Below are positions 12,401-19,126 of a stretch of DNA of 64,000 bases, one piece after another. The stretch spans positions 31,382-95,381 of the forward strand of contig JBJEPE010000004.1 in assembly GCA_051881075.1 (NCBI GenBank). Direction: 5' to 3'. The stretch comes from RUG14223 sp051881075. GTDB lineage: Bacteria > Bacillota > Clostridia > Oscillospirales > Acutalibacteraceae. The translations under genes were made by a program, and so were the position numbers. Within the stretch, counting starts at the first letter, position 1. Every line of letters starts with the position of its first letter. The notes under the pieces were generated by a model, which did not search any database, had not been told where the DNA came from, and worked only from the letters and a program-made list of their open reading frames with translations.

Positions 12401-14587
12401 AAGATCAAGTTTACTGAAATTCCATCAGGTGAATATTGGTATCAAGAATTTGACGCTCCTGACGGCTATCTAATTAATGACGATATGTTTAAGTTCGTTA
12501 TTGATGAAGACGGTGACGTTGAAAAGGCTAAGATGCAGGATGAAAGAGAAGAGGGTACACTCAAGCTTGTAAAGACATCAGAAACCGGTAAGGTTGACGG
12601 GTTTACATTCCTTATTGAGGGTATTACCGACAGCAAGGTTGATAATGACTTTGTAAAGACTGTAACAACCAATTCTAAGGGCGTTATTGAATTAACAGTT
12701 CCTGCCGGATTATATACGGTAACTGAGTTACCTATCGGCCCGGCTGTAGATTACATTATCGAGGCCCCGAAAACTATCAGAGTTGAAAATGATAAGACCA
12801 CTACCTTCAGCTTCTACAATGATTTGAAGGAAGGCGAGGTTGAAATCACTAAGACAGATATAGTAGACGATGAGCCATTACCTGATACGGTTATCCGTAT
12901 TTACATTGACGAAAAAGATTTTGACGAAAGTAAGTACGACAAGGTTATTGGCGATGACGGTAAACCTATTGTTATCGTATATACCGATGACAGTACAGGA
13001 GAGAAGAAGAACCTGGTTGCTGTTTATGAGGATAAGACCGATGAAAACGGCAAGGTTGTATTTGAAGAAGTTCCTACGGGTGATTACTGGTATCAAGAAG
13101 CGGAAGCTCCTACCGGATATATGATTGACGAAAGACCGTATCCGTTCACCATTGGTGAGGACGGCGAAGTAGTTAAAGCAGAAATGGTAGATAAGCTTGC
13201 TCAGCGAGATATCAAGATTATAAAGACTTCAGAGAACGGTAGAGTTCAGGGCTTTAAGTTCTTAGTAACGGGTACAACAGTATTCGGTGAAGAAATAGAG
13301 CCTATTGAAGTAACTACCGGCAAAAACGGTACGATAATAATTCCAAATCTTGTAGCAGGTACATATGTATTTGAGGAGCTTGAAATTGAAGGCGTTACAG
13401 ATTTGTATGAGTTACCTGCAAGCAAGACAATTACTATCCCGGACGGTAAGCCGGAATCATACTATGATAAGCCATTTGAAGTAAACTTCTATAATATGCT
13501 TAAAAAGCGTGGCGGCATTGAGATAACGAAGGTAGATATCGTTGACGATACGCCGTTACCAAACACATTGATCCGTATAACTGATGAAGATGGCAATGTT
13601 GTAAATGCTGCATTCTTTGATAAGGATGGCAATGTTTATGAGGCACCTTGTGAGGGTTATACAGATGAGAACGGTATAATCAAGTTCTCATTACCTGAGG
13701 GCAATTACTTCTATCAAGAGGTTAAGGCCCCTGAAGGTTATTTTATCGATACAACACCGTATCCGTTTACAATACTTAATGACGAGATAGTTAAGGCTAC
13801 TATGAAGGACGAAAGAAAGGTTTCTTCTATTGAGATCATTAAGACATCTAACTCGGGTAAGGTTGACGGATTTAAGTTCCTTATTACCGGTACAACAATA
13901 CTCGGTAAGGCTATTAAACCTATAGAAGTAGTAACTGCTAACGGTGGCTATGCTAAGGTTGATAATTTAATGCTTGGCACATATACAGTTAAAGAGGTAG
14001 AAATTCCGGGAGTAACCGATGATTACATCTTACCGGCACCTCAAACCGTTAAGATAACTGAGGAAAACAAGACCTATAAATTTAACTTCTATAACGAGCT
14101 TAAGGGAAGCAGATTTGAATTTACCAAGGTTGATATCGTAGACGATACGCCTTTGCCGAATACAGGAATTCGTATTACGGACTCTGAGGGCAATGTAATA
14201 TTTGAAGGATATACAGATGAAAACGGTAAGATAATTATCGAACATCTGCCGATAGGCGATTATTGGTATCAGGAATTTGATGCTCCTGATGGCTATAAGC
14301 TTGACGAAAACCCATATCCGTTCAGCATTAAGGCTAACGGTGAGGTTGTCAAAGCTGTAATGAAGAATGAAAGACTTCCGGCAACCGGCGATACAACAAA
14401 TACTAATAATATGTTACTTGTATTGCTTGCATCCGTTATGCTGATCTTCGTTGTTATGAAAACTAAGCAGAATAACATTCAGGCTCAGTTAAGCTTACAA
14501 ATGGAGGATACAGTACGTGAAACAGTTTGCTTAACAAGCGAAAGCAAATTAGGCAAAGATACAATAGATAGACACAAATTGATGTAA
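3461..14587 (+). CDS. Giant cell-wall adhesin: thioester domain, about 27 SpaA/Cna_B modules, LPATG anchor
   Basis: A 3,708-residue surface protein starting at ATG 3461 behind AAAGGAG. Residues 1-41 form a signal peptide with a hydrophobic core (SVLLVFLLMF). Residues about 115-255 resemble a thioester (TQXA-type) domain: YCSD supplies Cys122, and CQLAIW supplies Gln243, the expected thioester pair, which could bind host or substrate surfaces covalently. About 27 SpaA/Cna_B-like modules follow, counted by their Y-x-x-x-E motif (for example YYFVET, YYYKET). Many keep an early Lys and a late Asn or Asp, consistent with intramolecular isopeptide bonds. Residues 3639-3643 are LPATG, then a membrane segment and an unusually long tail of about 44 residues. 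No sortase gene lies nearby. The architecture is clear; the ligand is unknown. Confidence 0.93.
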   Translation: MLNSHNIKRSIFSRLGKLCVSVLLVFLLMFDTVSTGIKAFAYDSYDGFNDSGGMGVKTSSTDPNDDYIFYFGGSYKEAFLQRSAHWLKYTPEKEQSIADVFKLKKNYNSETEEYDGMQYAYCSDVRIAYKTDTYFKQVTLEDAVVNNLAHFYKRTEGEVEYTPEEAIEVAEKIRAIVYNSYPFISFETDTEKRPIYVTGAQIDASNEEILTAWISKMPENVRSQFYDNGKLMLTIDEATLACQLAIWRYTNEDFFTDAKLSNGDEPHYFGSQAISTLEKGEITDFESHNSRGIYYSNSSGTGKYVYGDYTFKDGYTYFNNVSKNVKTIYDWLTSLDGMKSQMTDVRMKSSAKISKNEMVIKFKFLDYSSGKEIIIDSSDFDVSLEAYDKDKTPITGIVYTFNGSQKDKNGYYSISVRLDQNENIETVNLSLQQKSNTYDDVFFYLPIVGANAAQCFVSPGISKSGGIASISYKKENVNREIELYKEYKNEEYNLSMPISGAVFDLYKQVGRTPNVDEDILIEANLITGENGKIEYSGLEKGATYYFVETQAAPGYITPSPDNNENIFVVDENGKVTVVNDIDGQYNVRLVKTEGGKSKKVPDAVFELYRQNGSFCDKEIDSAGDYIHDENDDLFLGTFTTNDIGEITVENLPFGTYYFVEIEAPYIYNLNKTPHIFVIDADTNRDSENYIESITVENILVLAKLELTKLDSVKYMYNGQEIDMPISNVSFKYYCAVETNDVDQFLTATYIYDKDFDTYSEEDGTFSFDPLASALYYIVETSAPDGYVLASDYEIRYFFSVNRDDNGKNVDIEKVGYFDKDGNLMQDENGNDMFYDYSTWVAEKKGTDVQNVVPNDQIRSNIKVIKTDAETQKPLSGAEFEVYFMDGDTKYVVDTVKTNTSGMLTVVEYDENGNPLPGYAAVRTTGNDGTITFKNLPYGRYVPNGDGTYDYVKVTYYVRETKAPKGYVLTENSQAFEMTENGSTYEYNVTNKAMEGALKINKIIKKYEFINNIDLSKLKFTIKYEDAPTFKYKDENGTYHTVSSLDVNLKFKYYDSYGNIVTTDDFNVAYGNAKDGSDIELYICVEGLTLGTYTVTETDGTACFNIYTLDNAKGEAGSYTQQNSVTFNVFEDGIYEVDYSDEYENGEDHDYIAELNFGFKNEYKLGDVSLIKWDLHNDDYLIEQLKKDDAERARLDGALFHVYYVNDDGEKILVKPSEATGITSDNYKATIVVDGNTYKDVYQTINGELSIENLPYGKYYYEEVGVILDNKDVTYAYDIESNKGEFTLNKNEYDIQVENERRTNQIKIKKTSEDYIVEGLWFNVNVVKFNGEKLSFNAQTDANGYITIDEVAYGTYTVTELVADTLTPTPQQIKDFIYQIPPSVTKVIDENSETPVEFEFHNLLKEAGLKLVKKDNSDKTKTLQGAEFIFYREITNEHADALDKAYNDKISEIEENGGDISGVERGYTTITVGTSTKKVIPLGTRETDSNGEIVILGLPYGTYYYKETKAPAGFVIIDDSFRSVTLNEDDSDKTIEYMFFNGKQIPVADLEVFNRQIFGKVQVKKTDEDGKVLRGATFKLTYADGSTVTDVNGNAVTEKTTDANGICTFENIPYGRYVNGVYILQSYMITETSAPYGYVRNTTPIKNVQITEDGKTYEFTYVNKEILGKIVIEKRIAESIFLKVGSDVDWTKFKFEVTGVDKDGNAVVFSNNSTKLTVSFTDAHPSQIKVVGGVNYVYQDLEITDLPLGTYTITEIDGIGSFIAYGDGKLTSTVTKTITAVNDTTDDDYVPEITFDFENRLKTGKFTITKYDEASKKPMSGIEFALYQSDGTTLIKTVTTNASGIATVNDVPYGKYYFTELSKPVNYESGFIYNGTEYEYGDKALFTVDANNTNATISAYDKRIEYKYEINKTVEDGASAAGFYFRITGTNVYGEAVDIKVGPTDANGKITMPQDYKFYKADANGYTVTEELTDAQSKLYRQPDPKKATLLSDGKTYTVSFENIYKKGNLLIQKIDATTKKPINGIEFTIYTRVNGVYTEVTKGVTADMTVNGTKYSGVVYFQNLRLGQTYYYRETTDADVLRKLGYAVDTNYYSFVFESDGQLIQRSLENVRNTYWLDITKIAEDRNEAGFTYADAFTFTVTGKNVFGESVNITVKTDANGIAKVENLYLADSNGYTIHEVLPSDTKYIQPADIKVTNDDIVGNKYVYDKSANTIKFENLIKRGTLKLYKYEMISGKKVPLSNAVIAVYSSVAYDADGNVDLSKSVLHKSSSSNSGYYTTDADGMIVIENFTYGTYYYQEAKAPYGYALYSKHTGADGEYLLSSVTTAAGYALDTPVMQFNIQNNNDIVLREIENKRIYGYIEIIKKTDVKNGNLAGFEFKIEGTYEIPDENGNTTFEKTVYTDANGKVTKEAIGALPLGTYTITEVRNNVSQQFILPPDQTKSITYDGEKNTYTFENITVKKNLELFKYEELNGTKIPIQGAEFTIMGDSLSAPIIKTTDKDGMIECLDIPYGVYTYTETKPAPGYSNIVDGKQVSGTFVVDNEWDANDPATQVVHVEVANEKLKATLKIIKTAEGLTKGELEGFGFRIHGTTYVTNDNDYDQVFYTDENGEIFIDDLPYGIYTITEVETDKSIPYVIKDNTMEITFEGDKTLNIKNTYKKGSFKITKIDADTKEKLPGAVFVITNGKDTFTATSGADGIAEFNNVPYGDYEYTEITTPSGYIKDNLSSGRFSITYDGQLVEIEVPNKRANITLKIKKTSETGKVKGFDFLIQGETLITADDKPGYDYEVVKTTDANGEIILNDLPVGTYKVTELKNNVSAGFIIPEPQTQSAGVKDYGTVLTFNFYNKLERGELDFSKTDIVDDTPLPDTGIRIYVSEDDFDETKHDKVVDENGNEIIVSRVVDENGDTVAIIDENGDIVIIDSKDYKLDENDAKTLVDNNGNKIIVVDDDRDIIYSDDSLEITDYIAILQGYTDENGKIKFTEIPSGEYWYQEFDAPDGYLINDDMFKFVIDEDGDVEKAKMQDEREEGTLKLVKTSETGKVDGFTFLIEGITDSKVDNDFVKTVTTNSKGVIELTVPAGLYTVTELPIGPAVDYIIEAPKTIRVENDKTTTFSFYNDLKEGEVEITKTDIVDDEPLPDTVIRIYIDEKDFDESKYDKVIGDDGKPIVIVYTDDSTGEKKNLVAVYEDKTDENGKVVFEEVPTGDYWYQEAEAPTGYMIDERPYPFTIGEDGEVVKAEMVDKLAQRDIKIIKTSENGRVQGFKFLVTGTTVFGEEIEPIEVTTGKNGTIIIPNLVAGTYVFEELEIEGVTDLYELPASKTITIPDGKPESYYDKPFEVNFYNMLKKRGGIEITKVDIVDDTPLPNTLIRITDEDGNVVNAAFFDKDGNVYEAPCEGYTDENGIIKFSLPEGNYFYQEVKAPEGYFIDTTPYPFTILNDEIVKATMKDERKVSSIEIIKTSNSGKVDGFKFLITGTTILGKAIKPIEVVTANGGYAKVDNLMLGTYTVKEVEIPGVTDDYILPAPQTVKITEENKTYKFNFYNELKGSRFEFTKVDIVDDTPLPNTGIRITDSEGNVIFEGYTDENGKIIIEHLPIGDYWYQEFDAPDGYKLDENPYPFSIKANGEVVKAVMKNERLPATGDTTNTNNMLLVLLASVMLIFVVMKTKQNNIQAQLSLQMEDTVRETVCLTSESKLGKDTIDRHKLM
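12040..14370 (+). repeat. C-terminal block of four alternating SpaA-type module pairs in the adhesin
   Basis: Four modules begin with a DIVDD(T/E)PLP motif (near 12040, 12850, 13530 and 14130). They alternate with modules containing KTS-x-x-G-(K/R)-V-x-GF. The pairs are much more alike than the N-terminal modules, pointing to recent tandem duplication. The first DIVDD module has an extra acidic insertion (about 12121-12360) rich in DENG and DNNG. Confidence 0.8.
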
Positions 14588-14685
14588 CATATGCAGTGCC
14601 GTAGAGTACTGCACAAAGAAAAAATTATTGAATCAGTAATTTTGATAAAAACCGCATTTTACAAAATTACGTGACCGAAAATATA

Positions 14686-14715
14686 TTTTCAGACTTACCG
14701 CATAAGTTCTGAAAA
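14686..14715 (+). other. Hairpin downstream of the adhesin
   Basis: TTTTCAGA-CTT pairs with AAG-T-TCTGAAAA (one bulged T) around the loop ACCGCAT. There is no T-tract after it, so it is a poor terminator. Its loop shares CCGCA with the array that begins 77 bp later. A second short hairpin, AGTTAG/CTAACT, lies at 14766-14787. Confidence 0.45.
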
Positions 14716-14791
14716 AACAAGTTAAACTTTTTTGATGTAACAAAAATAAGAATATAAACATCATTAGTTAGAATCGTGAAGCTAACTGAAC

Positions 14792-15500
14792 AGGATCAAG
14801 AAAATAAGAAACGTAAGAGGTATTCCGCAAATTAACCGATTACACTGGATCAAGAGCATCAAAACCGTAAGAGGTCTTCCGCAAATAACCTATTACACAG
14901 GATCAAGAATATAAGAACCGTAGGAGCTGTTCCGCAAACAGTGAATACACAGGATCAAGAAAATAAGAAACGTAAGAGGTATTCCGAAAATTAACCGATT
15001 ACACAGGATCAAGAACATAAAAACCGTAGAAGCTGTTCCGTAAACAGCGAATACACAGGATCAAGAAAATAAGAAACGTAAGAGGTATTCCGCAAATAAC
15101 CGATTACACAGGATCAAGAACATAAACAACGTAAGAGCTGTCCCGCAAACAGCGAATACACAGGATCAAGAATATAAAAACCGTAGGAGCTGTCCCGCAA
15201 ACAGTGAATACACAGGATCAAGAACATAAACAACGTAGGAGCTGTCCCGCAAACAGTGAATACACAGGATCAAGAACATAAAAACCGTAGGAGCTGTCCC
15301 GCAAACAGCGAATACACAGGATCAAGAACATAAAAACCGTAGGAGCTGTCCCGCAAACAGTGAATACACAGGCTCAAGAAAATAAGAAACGTAAGAGGTA
15401 TTCCGCAAATAACCGATTACACAGGATCAGGAACATAAAAATCGTAGGAGCTGTCCCGCAAACAGTGAATACACAGGATCAAGAATATAAAAACCGGTTG
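14792..15500 (+). repeat. Tandem array of 14 hairpin-forming units of 52-54 bp
   Basis: The conserved GGATCAAG linker recurs at 14793, 14847, 14900, 14952, 15006, 15058, 15111, 15163, 15215, 15267, 15319, 15371, 15424 and 15476, a spacing of 52-54 bp. Each unit has linker (A)CACAGGATCAAGAA-ATAA followed by a hairpin. Type A is GTAA-GA-GGTATT, loop CCGC, AAATAACC-GA-TTAC. Type B is GTA-GGA-GCTGT, loop CCCGCAA, ACAG(C/T)-GAA-TAC. The arms differ completely between types yet remain complementary. ACAGT variants keep a G-U pair only if the plus strand is transcribed. Stop codons occur in all frames, so it is not coding. The last unit degenerates. Function unknown. Confidence 0.85.
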
Positions 15501-15540
15501 GTTATGGCAGTAGCAATCCATTCCAACGCAGACAGCGACC

Positions 15541-16495
15541 AAAATTGATGTAACTTTTAAAGTAGGAAAATATACGAAACAGCGAGAAATCGCAACGGGT
15601 GAGGAAATATAAACAAAGCAGACATAGGCCTGCACAGGATCAAGCCAATAAGAAACAGTAATACTGCTTCGCAAACAGTAGTTACACAGGATCAGGACGG
15701 TAAACATCAGTAATAACCGCCGCAAAGGGTTATTACATCGGATCAGGAAAATAAGAACCGTAAATGTTGACCGCAAAACGGCATTTACACAGGAACAGGA
15801 AGATATACCACAGCGAACTGCAAGTAGCAATGCAGAACGCACCGAGCAAGAAATATATAAAACAGTCGGTCAGGGGTTCGCAGCCCTGACAGGCGCAGAC
15901 AGCAACCAAAATTGATGTAACTTTTAAAGTAGGAAATATACGAAACAGCGAGAAATCGCAACGGGTGAGGGAATATNNNNNNNNNNNNNNNNNNNNNNNN
16001 NNNNNNNNNNNNNNNNNNNNNNNNNNNNNNNNNNNNNNNNNNNNNNNNNNNNNNNNNNNNNNNNNNNNNNNNNNNNAATAAGAACCGTAAATGTTGACCG
16101 CAAAACGGCATTTACACAGGAACAGGAAGATATACCACAGCGAACTGCAAGTAGCAATGCAGAACGCACCGAGCAAGAAATATAAAAACAGTCGGTCAGG
16201 GGTTCGCAGCCCTGACAGGCGCAGACAGCGACCAAAATTGATGTAATTTTAAAAGTAGGAAATATACGAAACAGCGAGAAATCGCAACGGGAGAGGGAAA
16301 ATAAGCAAAGCAGACATAGGCCTGCACAGGATCAAGCCAATAAGAAACAGTAATACTGTCTCGCAAACAGTAGTTACACAGGATCAGGACGGTAAACAGC
16401 AGTAATAACCGCCGCAAAGGGTTATTACATCGGATCAGGAAAATAAGAATCGTAAATACTGACCGCAAAACGGCATTTACACAGAATCAGATTTA
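15541..16495 (+). repeat. 367-bp composite tandem repeat carrying further hairpins (third copy partial, gap in second)
   Basis: Copies begin with AAAATTGATGTAA at 15541, 15908 and 16234. The first interval is 367 bp; the second contains the 100-N gap. Each copy holds several hairpins separated by the same CACAGGATCAAG-like linker as the 52-bp array: GTAATAACC/GGTTATTAC around GCCGCAAAG, GTAAATG/CATTTAC around a loop with CCGCAAAA, TACTG/CAGTA around CTTCGCAAA, and GTCAGGG/CCCTGAC around GTTCGCAG. Aligning copy 2 to copy 1 suggests about 140 bp, not 100, are missing at the gap if no whole copy is lost. Non-coding; function unknown. Confidence 0.8.
15977..16076. other. Assembly gap (100 N)
   Basis: Exactly 100 N, the usual placeholder for a scaffold gap of unknown size, inside the second copy of the 367-bp repeat. 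Confidence 0.98.
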
Positions 16496-17682
16496 ATAAT
16501 CTTGTGTAATCTATATATGTAGATTATTAACTAAGATTAGTATATAAAATGATTGGAGAAAAGTATAACCTCACCTTGTATGCTTTTCTTAAATAAAGGT
16601 GAATTAAAAGATTTAAGATTAAGATTTAAAAGATTTAAAAGATTATATTTTTCGGTGCTTCACGAGGGCGAAAAACTCTCAGAAGCACCGGATAATCCTC
16701 AATGGTTTGAGATGTGTCGGTTCTAAACGTGTTTACGTTTTATAGCTTTTTAAGCGTTGTTTTGTATATGATAATCCATATCATGTACCGAAAACTTTAA
16801 ATTAAAATAATATTGTATAGATTTCGTCAAAATTCAAGTTTTATTTTGGCTCTATTAACTGTACCCAAAATTAAATTTTATATGTTTTAATATTAGTTTA
16901 ATGTTAATTTGATATGTGATAGTTGCTATCTCATCTACAAGATATGCCTACTTTTAGAGGATATCAAAATTTAAATTAATTAGCCTGTATAGAAGTGAAT
17001 TTTGAGAAATCACAGTTTGTTTTGATATCTAGTGAACGTATCCGGCTATCCATGTGAACAATATGAACGTTTTTATTGTTAAATTGATAACAAAAAGTAT
17101 AATTCTTTAAGTAGAATACTTTTTGGTGTTGAATTATTGATATATAAAGGATGCCGAGGACATTTGTTGTATATCGGACAAGCTTTAAATGTGAATTTGA
17201 TTTTTTTGAAAGCATAGTAGCCTCTATGCTTATTAAAGTGCGCTATTTTTTAGATTTTAATGTATCTTGGACGGTTTTGGTATAATTATTATTGCTATTG
17301 CATCAGAAAAAACACTATTATTTATCAATAGTTTAAATTTTTTGAAAATTTACGCAAAAAAGCTTGAATTTATTATAGTGTTTGCTATACTTATTATATC
17401 GGTAAAGTCCGTAGGTATATTTTATGGATTTATAGGGAGAATAACATATATTTTTGATTCTTCAGGTTTACGGATGCTTCTGAAAATTAAAATGTATTTG
17501 GCTGAGTGTGTGCTCGGTTTATTTGCTGTACCAAAAATGCACGTATTTTGTACTGTAATCGAATTTTACTATTACAAATTGTTGTGCGTTTTAGCAAATA
17601 TACTTTTAGTATGTTTTATTTTTCAGAAACAGCCGTGTTAAGTTTTGTCTTTTTTAATTAGTAAGCAAATGAAGGGATGTTG
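16496..17682. other. AT-rich intergenic stretch without a convincing gene
   Basis: Contains a low-complexity AAGATTTAAA stretch (16606-16645), a strong hairpin at 16653-16690 and a short hairpin AGCATAG/CTATGCT at 17211-17230. One frame at 17267-17641 is open, but it has only a TTG start, no ribosome-binding site and no recognisable protein features. No clear promoter for the following lipoprotein was identified. Confidence 0.6.
16653..16690 (+). other. Strong hairpin, function unknown
   Basis: A perfect 9-bp stem, CGGTGCTTC (16653-16661) with GAAGCACCG (16682-16690), encloses a second small stem GAG/CTC around GGCGAAAAA. No T-tract follows, so it is not a standard terminator. It could be part of an RNA leader or a small RNA. 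Confidence 0.35.
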
Positions 17683-18921
17683 ATGCAAATGTTTAAAAAA
17701 ATAACCGCATTACTTCTTACAGTTGTAATGCTGTTGTCGTTTATGGTAGGATGTAACGGTTCGGATGATGGCACCGTAAGCGGCGATTATCCGGTTACTG
17801 TTGAAAATATTGAATTTAAAAAGGCCCCCCAGGGTGTGGTTGCGCTATGTGACTCTGTAGCTGACATAATTGTAGCATGCAGCCTGGAGGCTAAGCTCAA
17901 AGGTCGCTCCGATGAATGTACTCAGGATGAACTTTCTGTTCTACCGTCTGTAGGCAGCAAGTCTTCACCGGATACCTCTAAGATTATTGACTTGGACGTT
18001 GATCTTGTTTTTGCTGATTCTACTTTATTCAAAGACGCCAGACAGAAGCTTGAAAATGCAGGAATTACCGTTGTTACAATGAAGCCTGCAACAGACAGAG
18101 CAAGCCTTAAGACGCTGTATGTTAATATCTGCTCAATACTTGCAGGACAAACAACAGGTGGCAATAGGGGCGAAACCGCTGTAAATAACATTTTATCTAC
18201 ATTCGATGATTTGATTGTTACATTGGAATCGGATACCACATCTGCATTAACAGCCTGCTATATTATTGACGGAACATTGAATACTATTGATGAAACCAGC
18301 TTTGGTAATGAGCTTATCAAATACACTAAGGCACGTAACGTTGCCGAAAGCACAGAAACATCTTTTGTAGATAATATAAAGCTTGCTAATCCGCAGTACA
18401 TTTTCTGCAATACAGGATTGAAGGATACTATATTGGAAGATGAACGCTTTGAAAATGTTATTGCTGTTAAAAATGATAATGTTTATGAGCTTGACTATAG
18501 CTATATGACAAGGCAGGGTCAGACTATGATAGACTGCGTATTGTTTATGGCTAAGATAATGTATCCGCACTTGGCAACGAGCGACTCGTCCTCCGAAGAT
18601 GCTTCAGTCGATAATTCATCCTCCAATGGCGATACAACAAGCTCAACTTCCGTAGACAGTGGAATACCCGATAATGTGACCTTAAAGTATGATGATGAAA
18701 ACGAGTATGTTTTAATTTTGCAGAAAAGGCTTGATGAGCTTGGATATATGGCATATGAGCCTACCGGATACTTTGGTGCATCTACACAGCAGGCTGTGTC
18801 TGACTTCCAATTCTATAACTATGAATACCTTACAGACGGTGTAACAGGCATTGCAGACCCCGAAACAATAGCTGTTTTATTCAGCTCTAAGGCGTACCGC
18901 AGACCTGAGCCGCTTAGATGA
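17683..18921 (+). CDS. Lipoprotein with metal/B12-type periplasmic-binding domain and peptidoglycan-binding domain
   Basis: An exported lipoprotein of about 412 residues with lipobox MVGC. ATG 17683 is preferred because GAAGGG ends 6 bp upstream; ATG 17677 would abut it. Residues about 35-295 resemble the helical-backbone (TroA/BtuF-like) solute-binding fold: GVVALCDSVADIIVAC, then a DLVFADSTLFKD segment, then a C-terminal lobe. A Ser/Thr/Asp-rich linker follows. The last 75 residues match a PG_binding_1 module (VLILQKRLDELGY, GYFGASTQQAVSDFQ). The fusion suggests a wall-retained binding protein or sensor. No permease or ATPase gene lies next to it, so a transport role is uncertain. A strong terminator follows. 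Confidence 0.8.
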   Translation: MQMFKKITALLLTVVMLLSFMVGCNGSDDGTVSGDYPVTVENIEFKKAPQGVVALCDSVADIIVACSLEAKLKGRSDECTQDELSVLPSVGSKSSPDTSKIIDLDVDLVFADSTLFKDARQKLENAGITVVTMKPATDRASLKTLYVNICSILAGQTTGGNRGETAVNNILSTFDDLIVTLESDTTSALTACYIIDGTLNTIDETSFGNELIKYTKARNVAESTETSFVDNIKLANPQYIFCNTGLKDTILEDERFENVIAVKNDNVYELDYSYMTRQGQTMIDCVLFMAKIMYPHLATSDSSSEDASVDNSSSNGDTTSSTSVDSGIPDNVTLKYDDENEYVLILQKRLDELGYMAYEPTGYFGASTQQAVSDFQFYNYEYLTDGVTGIADPETIAVLFSSKAYRRPEPLR

Positions 18922-18958
18922 TACTAAAAATTACATAGTTAATCAAGATTAATTAGTT

Positions 18959-18992
18959 AGCCGAGATAACAGAAATGTTATCTCGGCTTTTT
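18959..18992 (+). terminator. Intrinsic terminator after the binding-protein gene
   Basis: A perfect 12-bp stem, AGCCGAGATAAC with GTTATCTCGGCT, loop AGAAAT, followed by a T-tract. Confidence 0.9.
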
Positions 18993-19030
18993 GAGTTCCA
19001 TTAATGATTACAATTTTAGTATATAAACAC

Positions 19031-19052
19031 AAAATTCCTCCATAAGGAGGAA
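19031..19052 (-). terminator. Intrinsic terminator of the minus-strand LRR gene
   Basis: On the minus strand TTCCTCC-TTAT-GGAGGAA is followed by TTTTG, about 75 bp after the stop at 19127. A second perfect hairpin, AAGTGAG/CTCACTT, lies between the stop and this terminator (about 19061-19078). Confidence 0.7.
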
Positions 19053-19126
19053 CTTTGTGAAGTGAGTATTCTCACTTATGAAGAAAGGAGACATAAACAT
19101 CAAAAGCACTGACTGCTGTGTAGTAA

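Noticed and set aside
3635..14478. Many minus-strand frames within the adhesin gene
   Set aside because: Antisense shadows of a repetitive gene; none has a ribosome-binding site or protein features.
14792..15500. Integron attC array or REP elements
   Set aside because: Units lack open frames between them and show no attC core sites or integrase. GTAG before some stems recalls REP elements, but half of the units have GTAA, and no REP transposase is seen.
15360..16468. Short open frames across the hairpin repeats on both strands
   Set aside because: They repeat with the DNA repeat, lack ribosome-binding sites, run through the gap, and are explained by repetition rather than coding.
14792..16495. 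CRISPR array
   Set aside because: The repeats are spaced like one, but the intervening sequence is not unique. It is made of the same few hairpins, and there are no cas genes in the window.
17267..17641. 124-residue hydrophobic open frame
   Set aside because: TTG start, no ribosome-binding site, very AT-rich, and no recognisable features.
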